From: Actinomadura opuntiae | GTDB taxonomy: Bacteria; Actinomycetota; Actinomycetes; Streptosporangiales; Streptosporangiaceae | DNA length: 64,000 bases | Assembly: GCF_030283205.1 (NCBI RefSeq) | Contig: NZ_JASNWF010000019.1 | Coordinates: 62,001 to 126,000 of the forward strand | Direction: 5' to 3' | Shown here: positions 15,856 to 24,417 of the stretch, in pieces | How the letters are laid out: each line of letters opens with the position of its first letter | Numbering within the stretch: the first letter of the stretch is position 1 | Notes under the pieces: model-generated | Told to the model about the DNA's origin: nothing | Database searches by the model: none | The model's input: the letters and a program-made list of their open reading frames with translations, nothing else | Position numbers and translations under genes: made by a program

Positions 15856-16713
15856 TCAGCCGAGCGGGTTGTTGCAGTCGATGGGCCAGTACGGGCCCCA
15901 GATGTCGAGCGAGTTCTCCACGAACTTGATCATCACCGGGTCGAAGGCGATGCCGACGTGCGCGTTGGTGTCGTTCGCGCACTTGTCCTGCAGCAGCACG
16001 TTCTGCGCGTTGGAGCCGTTCAGGAACTCCGAGGTGTAGGGGGTGACGACCTCGTCGTACTTGGTGGACAGCACGATGTACTGCGGGCCGGGGACGGTGT
16101 CGCCGCCGGCGTTCAGCTTCTTCAGGAAGTCGGAGTCGGTGATCTGCTCGCCGGCCGCCGGCGCGGCCTTCACCACGGCCTGCGTGATGCCGAGCAGGCT
16201 GCCGAGTTCCACCAGCCCGTCGAGGTTCGTCCCGTGGTTGGACGGCACGATGCCGATGAGCTTGTTGACCTTCGACGCGCCGCCCAGGAACTTCATGTAG
16301 TACCGGGGCATCATCCCGCCCTGCGAATGGCCGACCATGTCGACCTTGGACGTGCCCGTCGAGGCCAGCACCTTGTCGACGAACGCCGCCAGCTGGCCCG
16401 CCGACTCGGCGATCTCCCCGGTGCCCTGGATCGGGGCGTCCTTCGCGCCGCCGTAATTGAGCGCGTAGACGCAGTATCCGGCCTTCTTCAGCGCCGGCGA
16501 GAGCTTCTGCCAGTTGAACGCCATGTTCTCGAACGTGCCGTGCACCAGCACCACCGGGCGGGGGTGCAGGAACGACGGCTTGCAGTTCCAGTCGTTGGCG
16601 CCGTCCGGGCTCGTCTCGGCGTGGGCCGCCGGGGCGGCCAGCGAGGTCAGGCCGATGGCGGTGGGGATCGCGGCGGCGATGACGGCCCAGGACTTGAGTC
16701 GCCTGAAACGCAT
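15856..16713 (-). CDS. Secreted triacylglycerol lipase/esterase (alpha/beta hydrolase)
   Basis: 285 residues with a Sec signal peptide: basic RFRRLK, hydrophobic AVIAAAIPTAIGLTSLAAPA and a cleavage site around AHA-ET. The mature enzyme has PVVLVHGTFE (oxyanion hole), nucleophile Ser in VDMVGHSQGG, an Asp in VLSTKYDEVV and a His in TNAHVGIAFD, matching Streptomyces class-2 lipases. Two Cys pairs could form disulphides. ATG 16713 is chosen over ATG 16719 because AGGGAG lies 6 bases before it. Extracellular lipid or ester hydrolysis is expected. Confidence 0.9.
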   Translation of the reverse strand: MRFRRLKSWAVIAAAIPTAIGLTSLAAPAAHAETSPDGANDWNCKPSFLHPRPVVLVHGTFENMAFNWQKLSPALKKAGYCVYALNYGGAKDAPIQGTGEIAESAGQLAAFVDKVLASTGTSKVDMVGHSQGGMMPRYYMKFLGGASKVNKLIGIVPSNHGTNLDGLVELGSLLGITQAVVKAAPAAGEQITDSDFLKKLNAGGDTVPGPQYIVLSTKYDEVVTPYTSEFLNGSNAQNVLLQDKCANDTNAHVGIAFDPVMIKFVENSLDIWGPYWPIDCNNPLG

Positions 16714-16866
16714 GTTCATCTCCCTAAAGCGGGCACGCCGAAAAGCGCCGGGAACCCGCGCAGCGGGAATGCGGGCTCCGGTCGCGAATCGTCGTGGAGT
16801 CGGGGGTGGGTGCGGCGCCGTGTGATCACCTGAGGTGCTGACAAGGTACGGCGGCTTTACCGCTCG

Positions 16867-16881
16867 GTCTTGTAGCAAGAC
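16867..16881. promoter_or_regulatory. Inverted repeat GTCTTG-TAG-CAAGAC upstream of lipase
   Basis: Perfect 6-base arms with a 3-base centre in the 251-base gap before the lipase gene, the only clear symmetry there. Possible operator for lipase control. Confidence 0.35.
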
Positions 16882-16964
16882 TCGCCACTTGACCCGGAGG
16901 AATTGTCAGGCGGCTCACAATCGGCCCGCCCCGGACGCTTCCCGACCTGCGGCTGGAGTCCTTC

Positions 16965-17624
16965 CTACGGCGCGCCCACGAGCCCGTTCACCAGCGCGCG
17001 CAGACCCTCGGCGTAGGTGTCCTGCGCGGTCAGCGCCGCCCAGCGGTCCGCGACCTGGGCGAGGCCGGGCAGTTCGGCGGGGTCGATGTCGGCGAACACC
17101 CGCTCGCGGTAGGTGGGCCGCTCGTCGCCGGCCCGGCGCCGCGCCGCCGCGGCCCGCACGATGATCTCCCCGGCGGTGTAGTACCAGATCGCCCGGTACC
17201 CGTGCACGGCCGCCTCGGGGCTCAGCCCGCACTCCCGCAGGCCGCCCAGGATCTGCTCGACGAACCACAGCGCCGACCGCGACATGAGGTCGTCGGCGGT
17301 GAGCACCTCCGTGATCCAGGGGCAGGCGGCGAGCGTCCCGCGGATCGCGGTCGCCGCCGCCACGACCCGCTCGCGGGGGTCGGCGGGCAGCTCGGGCTCG
17401 CGCGCCATCCGCGCGGCGTAGTCGTCCAGCAGCAGGACGAGCAGCTGCTCCTTGTCGCGGACGTGGTGGTACAGCGCCATCGGCGTGCTGCCGATCTCCT
17501 TGGCGAGCCGCCGCATCGTCAGCCGGTCGACGCCCTCCTCATCCACGATCCGGCGCGCGGTCTCGACGATCTCGGCGCGCGAGATCCGGGGCGGCCTGCC
17601 CCGCTGGGCGGACGGTTGCGGCAT
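16965..17624 (-). CDS. TetR-family regulator (TetR_C_1 type)
   Basis: 219 residues. HTH: SRAEIVETARRIVDEEGVDR, then LAKEIGSTPMALYHHVRDKE, the form typical of TetR proteins that control drug pumps. The C-terminal domain has the TetR_C_1 pattern (YRAIWYYTAGEIIV). Divergent from the MFS transporter at 17679, across a near-perfect 20-base palindrome; it most likely represses the pump and responds to a pump substrate. ATG at 17624 is used because longer forms read into the transporter gene. Confidence 0.9.
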   Translation of the reverse strand: MPQPSAQRGRPPRISRAEIVETARRIVDEEGVDRLTMRRLAKEIGSTPMALYHHVRDKEQLLVLLLDDYAARMAREPELPADPRERVVAAATAIRGTLAACPWITEVLTADDLMSRSALWFVEQILGGLRECGLSPEAAVHGYRAIWYYTAGEIIVRAAAARRRAGDERPTYRERVFADIDPAELPGLAQVADRWAALTAQDTYAEGLRALVNGLVGAP

Positions 17625-17642
17625 GCCCCCATCATCGCGGAC

Positions 17643-17672
17643 TCGACAGCCGGGCCCGCCGCCGGTTAGTTT
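17643..17672 (+). promoter_or_regulatory. Promoter of MFS gene (TCGACA-N18-TAGTTT)
   Basis: TCGACA (17643-17648) and TAGTTT (17667-17672) with 18-base spacing. The -10 ends 6 bases before ATG 17679, so the transcript would be leaderless. Confidence 0.55.
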
Positions 17673-17689
17673 TTGTACATGTATAAAAA
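17670..17689. promoter_or_regulatory. TetR operator candidate over the MFS start codon
   Basis: TTTTTGTACATGTATAAAAA: a 20-base palindrome with nine of ten base pairs symmetric and a TACATGTA core that contains the ATG at 17679. The AT-rich run is striking in DNA of this GC content. Binding here would block both the -10 and the transcription start. Confidence 0.6.
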
Positions 17690-19121
17690 AGAACGGGCCC
17701 GCCCCTGGGCGGTGCTCGCGGCGGCCTGCGTCGCCCAGTTCGTCTTCGCGCTCGACATGGCGGTCATGAACGTCGCGCTCCCGGCGATCAGGACCGCCCT
17801 CGGCTTCGCACCGGTCGGCCTGTCCTGGGTCGTCCACGTCTACGCGCTCACCTTCGGCGGGTTCCTGCTGCTCGGCGGCCGGGCCTGCGACCTGTACGGG
17901 CGGCGCCGGATGTTCGTCCTCGGACTGGCCGTGTTCGGGCTGTGCTCGCTCGCCGGCGGGCTCGCCCAGGCGCCGTGGCAGCTCGTCGCGGCGCGCGCCG
18001 GCCAGGGCCTCGGCGCCGCCGCCGCGGCCCCCGCATCACTGGCCCTGCTGACCACCACGTTCACCGAAGGACGCGCCCGCGTGCGCGCCCTCGGCGTGTG
18101 GAGCGCGATGAACGCGGCGGGCGGCGCCCTCGGCGTCCTCGCCGGGGGCGTGCTCACGGAGTACGCGGGCTGGCGGTGGGTGATGCTGGTCAACCTGCCG
18201 TTCGTCGCGCTCACCCTCGCGCTCGTCCCGGCGGGCGTGGCCGCCCACGCCCGCACGGGCCCGCGCGAGCGGATGGACGTCCCCGGCGCGGTGCTGGCGA
18301 CCGCCGGGTTCGGGCTGCTGGTCTTCGGCGTGGTGCGCACCGACACCATCGGCTGGACGGCCCCGGCGACCCTCGCCTGCCTCGGCGCCGCCGCCCTGCT
18401 CCTCGCCGCCTTCGTCGCCGTGGAGGCGCGGGTCCGCGCGCCGCTCGTCCGGCTCGGCCTGCTGCGCGGCCGCTGGGTGGCGGGCGCGAACCTGATCGTC
18501 TTCCTTGCGGCGGCGGGCCAGTTCGCCGCGTTCTACTTCGTCTCCCTCTACATGCAGCAGGTGCTGCACATGGGCGCCGCCGAGACCGGCCTGGCCTTCC
18601 TGCCCTTCTCGGCCGGCGTCGTGCTCGGCACGCTGCTCGCGACCCGGGTCGTCGGGAACCGCTCGCCCCGCGCGGCGCTGGTTCCGGGCAGCCTGCTCGC
18701 CGCCGCGGGCCTGGCCTGGTTCACCCGGATCAGCCCGGACGGCGGCTTCCTCACCGACGTCCTCGGCCCGTCGGTGGTGGGCAGCGTCGGCATCGGGCTC
18801 GTGCTCGCCCCGGTCGCCGCCGCCGCGACCACCGGGGTCGCGGCCCGGGAGGCCGGGATGGCCTCGGGGCTGCTCAACAGCTCCCGCCAGCTCGGCGGCT
18901 GCGTCGGCCTCGCCGCCCTCGCCACGGTCGCCGCCCACCACACCGGCGATACGTCCTCCCCGACCGCCTTGAACGGCGGCTACGCCCTGAGCCTCACCGT
19001 CTCCGCAGCCCTGTTCGTGATGGCCGCCCTCGTAGCGCTGTCCCTCCCCCGCAGGCAGAAGGCCGCGCCCGTACCGTCCGCCGCTCCGGTGGAGAACCGA
19101 CTGGAAGGAACACCGTCATGA
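17679..19121 (+). CDS. MFS drug:H+ antiporter, DHA2 (14-TM) type
   Basis: 480-residue inner-membrane exporter with about 14 hydrophobic segments. TM1 has ALDMAVMNVALPAI and the loop after TM2 has GGRACDLYGRRRMF, both signatures of the EmrB/QacA group; GQGLGAAAAAPASLALL is the antiporter motif region. ATG 17679 has a -10 hexamer at exact leaderless distance and no ribosome binding site; a TTG at 17673 is possible. The stop overlaps the start of the cupin gene (ATGA). Substrate range is unknown, probably lipophilic drugs. Confidence 0.9.
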   Translation: MYKKERARPWAVLAAACVAQFVFALDMAVMNVALPAIRTALGFAPVGLSWVVHVYALTFGGFLLLGGRACDLYGRRRMFVLGLAVFGLCSLAGGLAQAPWQLVAARAGQGLGAAAAAPASLALLTTTFTEGRARVRALGVWSAMNAAGGALGVLAGGVLTEYAGWRWVMLVNLPFVALTLALVPAGVAAHARTGPRERMDVPGAVLATAGFGLLVFGVVRTDTIGWTAPATLACLGAAALLLAAFVAVEARVRAPLVRLGLLRGRWVAGANLIVFLAAAGQFAAFYFVSLYMQQVLHMGAAETGLAFLPFSAGVVLGTLLATRVVGNRSPRAALVPGSLLAAAGLAWFTRISPDGGFLTDVLGPSVVGSVGIGLVLAPVAAAATTGVAAREAGMASGLLNSSRQLGGCVGLAALATVAAHHTGDTSSPTALNGGYALSLTVSAALFVMAALVALSLPRRQKAAPVPSAAPVENRLEGTPS

Positions 19122-19498
19122 CGCAGCCCATCGACATGTTCGCCCTCGCCCTCAACTTCTACCCCGACGGCGCGGTGAACAGCGCCGAGCGCCGCATGAC
19201 CACCGACGACGGCGGCTGGCAGGTGGCGGCGTTCCACGTCGAGACCGACGCGGACGTCCACTCCGACCACTGGGAGGTGCACCCCGCGGCCGAGGAGGCG
19301 GTCTGCTGCCTGGCCGGCGGCGGGTTCCGCATGTACTTCCGTCCCGAGGAACCGGGCGGAGAGGAGGAGATGGTCCGGCTCCCGGCGGGCAGTGCGGTGA
19401 TCGTGCCGCGGGGCCGCTGGCACCGGCTGGAATTGGACGGCCCGAGCGACATCATGTCCATCACGCTGCGGCGCGGCTCCCGGCAGGAAGGGCGCTGA
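19118..19498 (+). CDS. Small cupin-domain protein
   Basis: 126 residues with one cupin barrel: HSDHWEVHPAAEEAVCCLAG covers motif 1 (metal His/His/Glu) and VIVPRGRWHRLEL motif 2 (His). The start overlaps the MFS stop by 4 bases with GGAAGGAA upstream, so both are translated together. It may bind a small molecule or act as a dioxygenase/isomerase linked to the exported compound; the sequence does not decide. Confidence 0.85.
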   Translation: MTQPIDMFALALNFYPDGAVNSAERRMTTDDGGWQVAAFHVETDADVHSDHWEVHPAAEEAVCCLAGGGFRMYFRPEEPGGEEEMVRLPAGSAVIVPRGRWHRLELDGPSDIMSITLRRGSRQEGR

Positions 19499-19503
19499 CG
19501 CGC

Positions 19504-19538
19504 GGAGGCGCCCGGCGGGAAACCCGCCGGGCGCCTCC
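19504..19538. terminator. Bidirectional terminator hairpin (16-bp stem)
   Basis: Perfect 16-base arms (19504-19519 and 19523-19538) around AAA, between the convergent cupin and racemase genes. Confidence 0.78.
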
Positions 19539-19542
19539 GGGG

Positions 19543-20685
19543 TCAGGCCTGGGCGACGGCGCCGTTGGCGAGGAGGGCGTCGGCGTCGTCGAAGCCGAAG
19601 TCCTCCAGGATGGCGCGGGACTGGCCGCCGGGCAGGACGGGCAGGCCGTCGGTGTCGGTGGCGGTGCGGGAGAAGCGCGGCGCCGGAGCGGGCTGGCGGT
19701 GGCCGGCGCGCTCGGGGAAGACGTCGCGGGCGGTGTTGAAGGGGTGCTCCTTGGCCTCGTTCATCGACAGGACGGGCGCCACGCACGCGTCGCTGGGCAG
19801 GAAGACCTCGGTCCACTCGTCGCGGGTCCTGGCCTTGAAGGCGGCGGCGAAGCGCTCGCGCATCTCGGGCCAGCGGGCGCGGTCGTACTGCTCGGGCAGG
19901 CCCTCGGTGTCGACGCCGAGGCGGCGGAGGAACTCGGCGTAGAACTGCGGCTCGATCGCGCCCACCGCCATGTGCTTGCCGTCGGCGGTCTCGTACACGT
20001 CGTACCAGGGGGCGCCGGTGTCGAGCATGTTGACGCCGCGCTGGTCCTCCCAGATGCCGCCGGCGAGGAAGCCGTGGATGAAGGTGGACAGGTGGGCGGC
20101 GCCGTCCACGATGGCGGTGTCGACGACCTGGCCGCGCCCGCTGGTCTTGGCCTCCAGGAGCGCGGCGAGGACGCCGACGACCAGGTACATGCTGCCGCCG
20201 GCGAAGTCGCCGAGCAGGTTCAGCGGGACCTGCGGGGGGCCGCCGGCGCGGCCGATGGCGTGCAGGGCGCCGGTGATGGCGATGTAGCCGATGTCGTGGC
20301 CGGCGCTCTGCGCCAGCGGGCCGTCCTGGCCCCAGCCGGTCATCCGGCCGTAGACGAGGCGGGGGTTGCGGGCGAGGCAGTCGTCCGGGCCGAGGCCGAG
20401 GCGCTCGGTGACCCCGGGCCGGAACCCCTCGAGCAGGACGTCGGACTTCTCGGCGAGCCGGAGCACGACCTCCTTGCCCTTCTCGCTCTTGAGGTCGATG
20501 GCGATCGAGCGCTTGCCGCGGTTGGTGAAGTCGGTGCCGCCGGTGGCCTCGCCGCGCACCGCCGAGGCGCGGTCGACGCGGACGACGTCGGCGCCGAGGT
20601 CGGCCAGCAGCATCGCGGCGAACGGCCCGGGCCCGATCCCGGCCAGCTCGATCACCCGTACTCCGGAGAGCGGCCCCTTGCCCAT
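19543..20685 (-). CDS. Alpha-methylacyl-CoA racemase (CoA-transferase family III fold)
   Basis: 380 residues of the CaiB/BaiF fold. His130 (SAGHDIGY), Asp160 (LLGDFAGG) and Glu245 (GAIEPQF) match the His126, Asp156, Glu241 catalytic set of Mycobacterium tuberculosis MCR with a constant offset of four, so racemase rather than CoA-transferase activity is predicted: epimerising 2-methyl-branched acyl-CoAs for beta-oxidation. AAAGGGG precedes ATG 20685. It ends at a strong terminator shared with the cupin gene. Confidence 0.87.
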   Translation of the reverse strand: MGKGPLSGVRVIELAGIGPGPFAAMLLADLGADVVRVDRASAVRGEATGGTDFTNRGKRSIAIDLKSEKGKEVVLRLAEKSDVLLEGFRPGVTERLGLGPDDCLARNPRLVYGRMTGWGQDGPLAQSAGHDIGYIAITGALHAIGRAGGPPQVPLNLLGDFAGGSMYLVVGVLAALLEAKTSGRGQVVDTAIVDGAAHLSTFIHGFLAGGIWEDQRGVNMLDTGAPWYDVYETADGKHMAVGAIEPQFYAEFLRRLGVDTEGLPEQYDRARWPEMRERFAAAFKARTRDEWTEVFLPSDACVAPVLSMNEAKEHPFNTARDVFPERAGHRQPAPAPRFSRTATDTDGLPVLPGGQSRAILEDFGFDDADALLANGAVAQA

Positions 20686-20714
20686 CTGCGCCCCTTTCGG
20701 CCCCCACGCCTCCC

Positions 20715-20753
20715 GACGGAGTCGGCCCGGGGGTGTGGGGGTCGTCCCCTCGG
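20715..20753 (+). repeat. Dispersed GC-rich repeat, copy A
   Basis: 39-base sequence starting GACGGAGTCGGCCC and containing GGGGTCGTCCCC, a small stem-loop. It recurs as a 42-base copy at 47436 with one substitution near the start and length changes in its G and C runs. Intergenic, upstream of the racemase gene. Confidence 0.5.
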
Positions 20754-20822
20754 GCAATGCTGAATCCCGTTCGGTAACCCTAGTGTGCCCGATGGCAGTA
20801 AGTGGATTCTGACGGGGGCCGT

Positions 20823-22433
20823 TCAGCGGGACGCGGCGGTGAGGACGACGGGCGCGCCGGGGCGGCGGTCCGGCCGGGCGACGAGCAGCCGGTGCGCGAC
20901 GGTGGACGTACCGATCGGCCCCCGTGCACGCGGCACGAGGCCGGCCCCGGCGGCGGCCAGGTAGTACCAGCGTCCGGACGGGGCCTGCCACCAGGTCCCC
21001 GACACCGGACGGCGGTCGTCGCAGGCGCCGGTGTCGTAGGCCGTGCGGGCGAGGAGCGCGGACGCGCCGTCCGCACCGCCGTCCGCGTAGGCCGTGCGGG
21101 TGCAGAACCAGTCGGCGGACGGGCCGCCGTGCGGGAGCGTCCCGGACCAGAAGTTCCAGGCCATCGCGGCGGTGACCGGCCGTTCCCGCGGCGGTGCGAC
21201 ACAGCCGAGGCGGTTCCATGCCCTCACCGCGCCGGGGCCGAGCCGGGCGGGCGGGGACGGGCGTCCGGACGGTTCGTAGGCGGGCGAGTGGAAGGTGAGG
21301 ACGGCGGCGCGCGCGCCGCCGAGGTCGCCGTACGTGCGGTCGCCGAGGTGGAACAGCGGGCCGCGGCCGCAGGGCGTGCGGGCAAGCGCGGGCGCGACGA
21401 CGCCGTCCCGCACGGCCAGGGCGGCGCCGTCCAGGGTGCGCGGCGCGGCGGCCCAGGGGGCGAGGAGGTAGCGTCCGCCGCCGAGGGCGATCGGGGCGGA
21501 CGGGTCGGTGCTGGCGGTGGCGACGTCCAGGCCGGCGGGGGTGTAGCGGGCGATGCGGTCGCCGTGCCGCATCAGCGCGAGCGGCGCACCGCCGGCGTGA
21601 CCCGCGAACAGAAGCTGGGCGGTGCCGCCCCTGGGCCTGCGGTCACCCTTGGCTTCGGCCCACGCGGCGGAGGCGCGGCGGAGGAACGCCCGGTCGCCGG
21701 TGAGGTCGCCGCGCGCCGGCCATGCGTCCAGGGTGCGGGCGCCGCTCCTCCAGGCGGACGGCGCCGCCGGGACGAGCCGCAGGTCGCGGGCGGCGGCGCG
21801 GTTGCCACCCGAGTCGGCGGTGTCGGCGGCGCCCAGACCGCCGGATCCGCTGTGGACCAGGACGCCGAGCAGCCCGGCGGTGAGGGCGGCGGCGGTCACC
21901 AGCGGCAGCACCGAGCGGGTCCGGACGGGCCGCAGGTGCGCGGGGTCGAAGCGCTCGGCGCGGCGCGGGACGGGGATCGCCACGGCGCAGGCGGCGTCGA
22001 TGACCGCCCACGGGTCGCGCACCCGCAGCTCCCGGAGCTGGTCGCGGACGGCGTACTTGGGCAGCCCCTCGATGCGCAGCAGCACGTAGGCGACCCGGAC
22101 GGAGGGGTCGAGCTCGGCGAGCGCGGCGGTCAGCGCCGGGTCGGGCAGCCGCGCGGGCAGCGCGCGCAGCCAGGGCCCGAGGCCGATCTGCAGCCGGCGG
22201 GAGGGGCGCAGCGCCCGGCGCAGCACGCGGGTGCGGCGGCGGGCGAGGCCGGGGCCGGTGCGGTCGCGGGGCCCGCGGGCGGTGCCGTCCACGATCCGGC
22301 GGGCGATCGCCAGCCGGTAGACGCGCTTGCCCCGCCCCGGCAGAACGAAATACGCCATCCGGACGAGATTTCCATAATCCGATTTCGTCGGCGGCGATTC
22401 CCGCTCCGGGCTCGCAATGACATCCTCCGTCAC
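20823..22433 (-). CDS. Single-pass membrane protein with possible sigma-region-4-like N-terminus
   Basis: Not recognised as a named family. About 536 residues from GTG 22433, chosen because AAAGGGG lies 11 bases upstream; ATG 22475 or a later ATG (MAYFVLPGRG) are alternatives. The cytoplasmic part is Arg-rich and contains SVRVAYVLLRIEGLPKYAV, which resembles region 4 of ECF sigma factors. One transmembrane helix follows (VLPLVTAAALTAGLLGVLV), then about 320 extracellular residues rich in Gly/Ala with several Cys, ending in TWWQAPSGRWYYLAAAG. Divergent from a Ser/Thr kinase gene. A transmembrane sensor is inferred. Confidence 0.7.
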   Translation of the reverse strand: MTEDVIASPERESPPTKSDYGNLVRMAYFVLPGRGKRVYRLAIARRIVDGTARGPRDRTGPGLARRRTRVLRRALRPSRRLQIGLGPWLRALPARLPDPALTAALAELDPSVRVAYVLLRIEGLPKYAVRDQLRELRVRDPWAVIDAACAVAIPVPRRAERFDPAHLRPVRTRSVLPLVTAAALTAGLLGVLVHSGSGGLGAADTADSGGNRAAARDLRLVPAAPSAWRSGARTLDAWPARGDLTGDRAFLRRASAAWAEAKGDRRPRGGTAQLLFAGHAGGAPLALMRHGDRIARYTPAGLDVATASTDPSAPIALGGGRYLLAPWAAAPRTLDGAALAVRDGVVAPALARTPCGRGPLFHLGDRTYGDLGGARAAVLTFHSPAYEPSGRPSPPARLGPGAVRAWNRLGCVAPPRERPVTAAMAWNFWSGTLPHGGPSADWFCTRTAYADGGADGASALLARTAYDTGACDDRRPVSGTWWQAPSGRWYYLAAAGAGLVPRARGPIGTSTVAHRLLVARPDRRPGAPVVLTAASR

Positions 22434-22739
22434 GGCGGGCTGGTCCCCTTTCTCCTGGCGCGGCGTTCCTGGCATCGCGGAACCCGAGGTTAGGCGGCAC
22501 CGGCGGGCGGCGGAGCGGAATTGGGGCAACGATGAGGAAGGGCAAAAGAAATGTCACGGTATTTCGGGACGGAGGCGGCGGGCGGGCGGGGGCGCCCGGC
22601 CGCCCGCGATCCGAGACCGCCCACGCCCGATTCGTCCCCGTACTACGCTGTTGGCCTCCGGGGGCTCCCCCGGCCGCCGCTCGCGCCCCCGCCGCGATGG
22701 TGCACACCACCGGACGAGACGGAGAAGGACCCCCCGCCC
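22434..22739. other. 306-base intergenic region between membrane sensor and Ser/Thr kinase genes
   Basis: No gene is supported here. The only clear structure is a perfect CCGGGGG-CT-CCCCCGG hairpin (22658-22673), placed just after a TACGCT hexamer (22644-22649), so it could lie at the 5' end of the kinase mRNA. Confidence 0.4.
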
Positions 22740-24395
22740 ATGACCGAGGACGTCCCGGGCTACCGGGTGCTGGAGCAGGTCGGCGAGGGCGGCTTCAGCG
22801 TGGTCTACCGCGCGCACCAGGAGCGGCTCGACCGCATGGTCGCGCTGAAGGTGCTGTCGATCAGCTCGGTCGACGACGCGGCGATGCGCCGCTTCCAGCG
22901 CGAATGCAAGATCACCGGACGGCTGTCGGGACATCCGAACATCGTGACGGTGCTGGACACCGGGACCGCCCGGTCCGGCCGCCCCTACATCGCGATGGAG
23001 TACTTCGAGCACGGCGCGCTCACCGACCGGCTCGCCCGCGAGGGGCCGCTGCCGGTCGCCGAGACGCTGCGGATCGGCGTGAAGATGGCGGGCGCGCTCG
23101 CCGCCACGCACGAGACCGACGTGCTGCACCGCGACGTCAAGCCGCAGAACGTGCTGGTCTCCCGGTACGGGGAGCCGGCGCTGGCCGACTTCGGCATCGC
23201 CCGGCTGGTCGACTCGTTCGACGCCACCCACACCCAGGCGTTCACCCCGCACCACGCGGCGCCGGAGGTGCTGGAGGGCAGGCCGCCGGGCGTCGGCGCC
23301 GACATCTACTCGCTCGGCTCCACCCTGTACCAGCTGCTCGCCGGGCGCCCGGCGTTCAAGGGGCCGCCGGGCGAGGGCATCGCGCCGCTGATGCTGCGGA
23401 TCCTGAACGACCCGCCGCCGCCGATCCCGCGCCCGGACGTGCACCCGGCGGTCGCCGAGGTCATCGGGCGCGCGATGGCGAAGGCGCCCGAGCACCGCTA
23501 CGGCTCGGCGGTGGAGTTCGCGCAGGCGCTCCAGCAGGTGCAGGGCGAGCTGGGGCTGCCGATGACGGACGTGGCGGCCACCGGCGTGTCGGTCCTGCCG
23601 CAGCCCGCCGGTTCGCGGTCGGCGCTGCCGCTGCAGGACGCCTCGTCGTCCGGGTCGCATCCGTCCCGGCTGTCGTTCCCGGAGATCTCGGGCCCTCCGC
23701 CGGTGCCGGACTGGGCGCCGACCACCCCGGGGACGTCCCCGGCGCCTCCGGCCGCCGCCCGGCCGCCGAACGGGAGCCGGGAGAGCACCGACCCGCGGCC
23801 GCACGGCACCGCCACGTCGCCGAACATCGCGGCCACGTCGCCGAACACCGCGCCCGCGCCGCCCCCGCGCGGCCTTCCGGACGGGCCGCCGCAGGACGGC
23901 CCCCGCCGCGGGCTGATCATCGCGGCGGCGGTCGCGCTGGCCGGCGGCGCGGCCCTCGGCGTCGGCGCGCTCGCCCTGTCCGGGAAGGGCGGCGACCGGG
24001 AGCCGCCCGCCGCGAGCCGGAGCACGGGCGGGTCGTCGCCCGCCGCGTCGGGGCAGCGCGCCGGAGGCCCGGAGCAGCCGCCGACCGTCGCGCAGCTGAA
24101 CGCCGCCCGCCCGCGCCGCCTGGCCGCCCGCCCGGCCGGCGGCACGGCGGTGCTCACCTGGACGCTGCCGGAGGCGGCGCGCGGGCTGCCGCTCCTCGTC
24201 CGGCGGCAGCCGGCCGGGACCGCCGCCGTCCAGCCGGCCCCGGCGAACACGCGGTCGTTCACCGTGCCCGGCCTGCGGGCGAAGGTCCGCTACTGCTTCA
24301 AGGTCGGCGCGGTCGTGCGGCTCCGGCAGGGCAAGGCGCCGGACGTGGCGTGGTCGCAGCCCGCGTGCGTCCGCGGTCCGCGCACCGCGTCGTAA
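22740..24395 (+). CDS. Membrane-anchored Ser/Thr protein kinase (PknB-like)
   Basis: 551 residues. Kinase domain at about 8-270: glycine loop GEGGFSVVYRA, ATP Lys37, HRDVKPQN (130-137), DFG (150-152) and HHAAPEVL in the P+1 region. A Pro-rich linker (about 315-390) leads to one transmembrane helix (391-414). The outer part, residues about 455-551, resembles a fibronectin type III domain (VLTWTLPEAARGLPLLV, SFTVPGLRAKVRYCFKV). GGAGAAGGA (22721-22729) precedes the ATG. It probably senses an extracellular cue and phosphorylates cytoplasmic targets; divergent from the membrane protein at 20823. Confidence 0.9.
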   Translation: MTEDVPGYRVLEQVGEGGFSVVYRAHQERLDRMVALKVLSISSVDDAAMRRFQRECKITGRLSGHPNIVTVLDTGTARSGRPYIAMEYFEHGALTDRLAREGPLPVAETLRIGVKMAGALAATHETDVLHRDVKPQNVLVSRYGEPALADFGIARLVDSFDATHTQAFTPHHAAPEVLEGRPPGVGADIYSLGSTLYQLLAGRPAFKGPPGEGIAPLMLRILNDPPPPIPRPDVHPAVAEVIGRAMAKAPEHRYGSAVEFAQALQQVQGELGLPMTDVAATGVSVLPQPAGSRSALPLQDASSSGSHPSRLSFPEISGPPPVPDWAPTTPGTSPAPPAAARPPNGSRESTDPRPHGTATSPNIAATSPNTAPAPPPRGLPDGPPQDGPRRGLIIAAAVALAGGAALGVGALALSGKGGDREPPAASRSTGGSSPAASGQRAGGPEQPPTVAQLNAARPRRLAARPAGGTAVLTWTLPEAARGLPLLVRRQPAGTAAVQPAPANTRSFTVPGLRAKVRYCFKVGAVVRLRQGKAPDVAWSQPACVRGPRTAS

Positions 24396-24417
24396 CGGCT
24401 CCCGCCGGACGGGGCGT

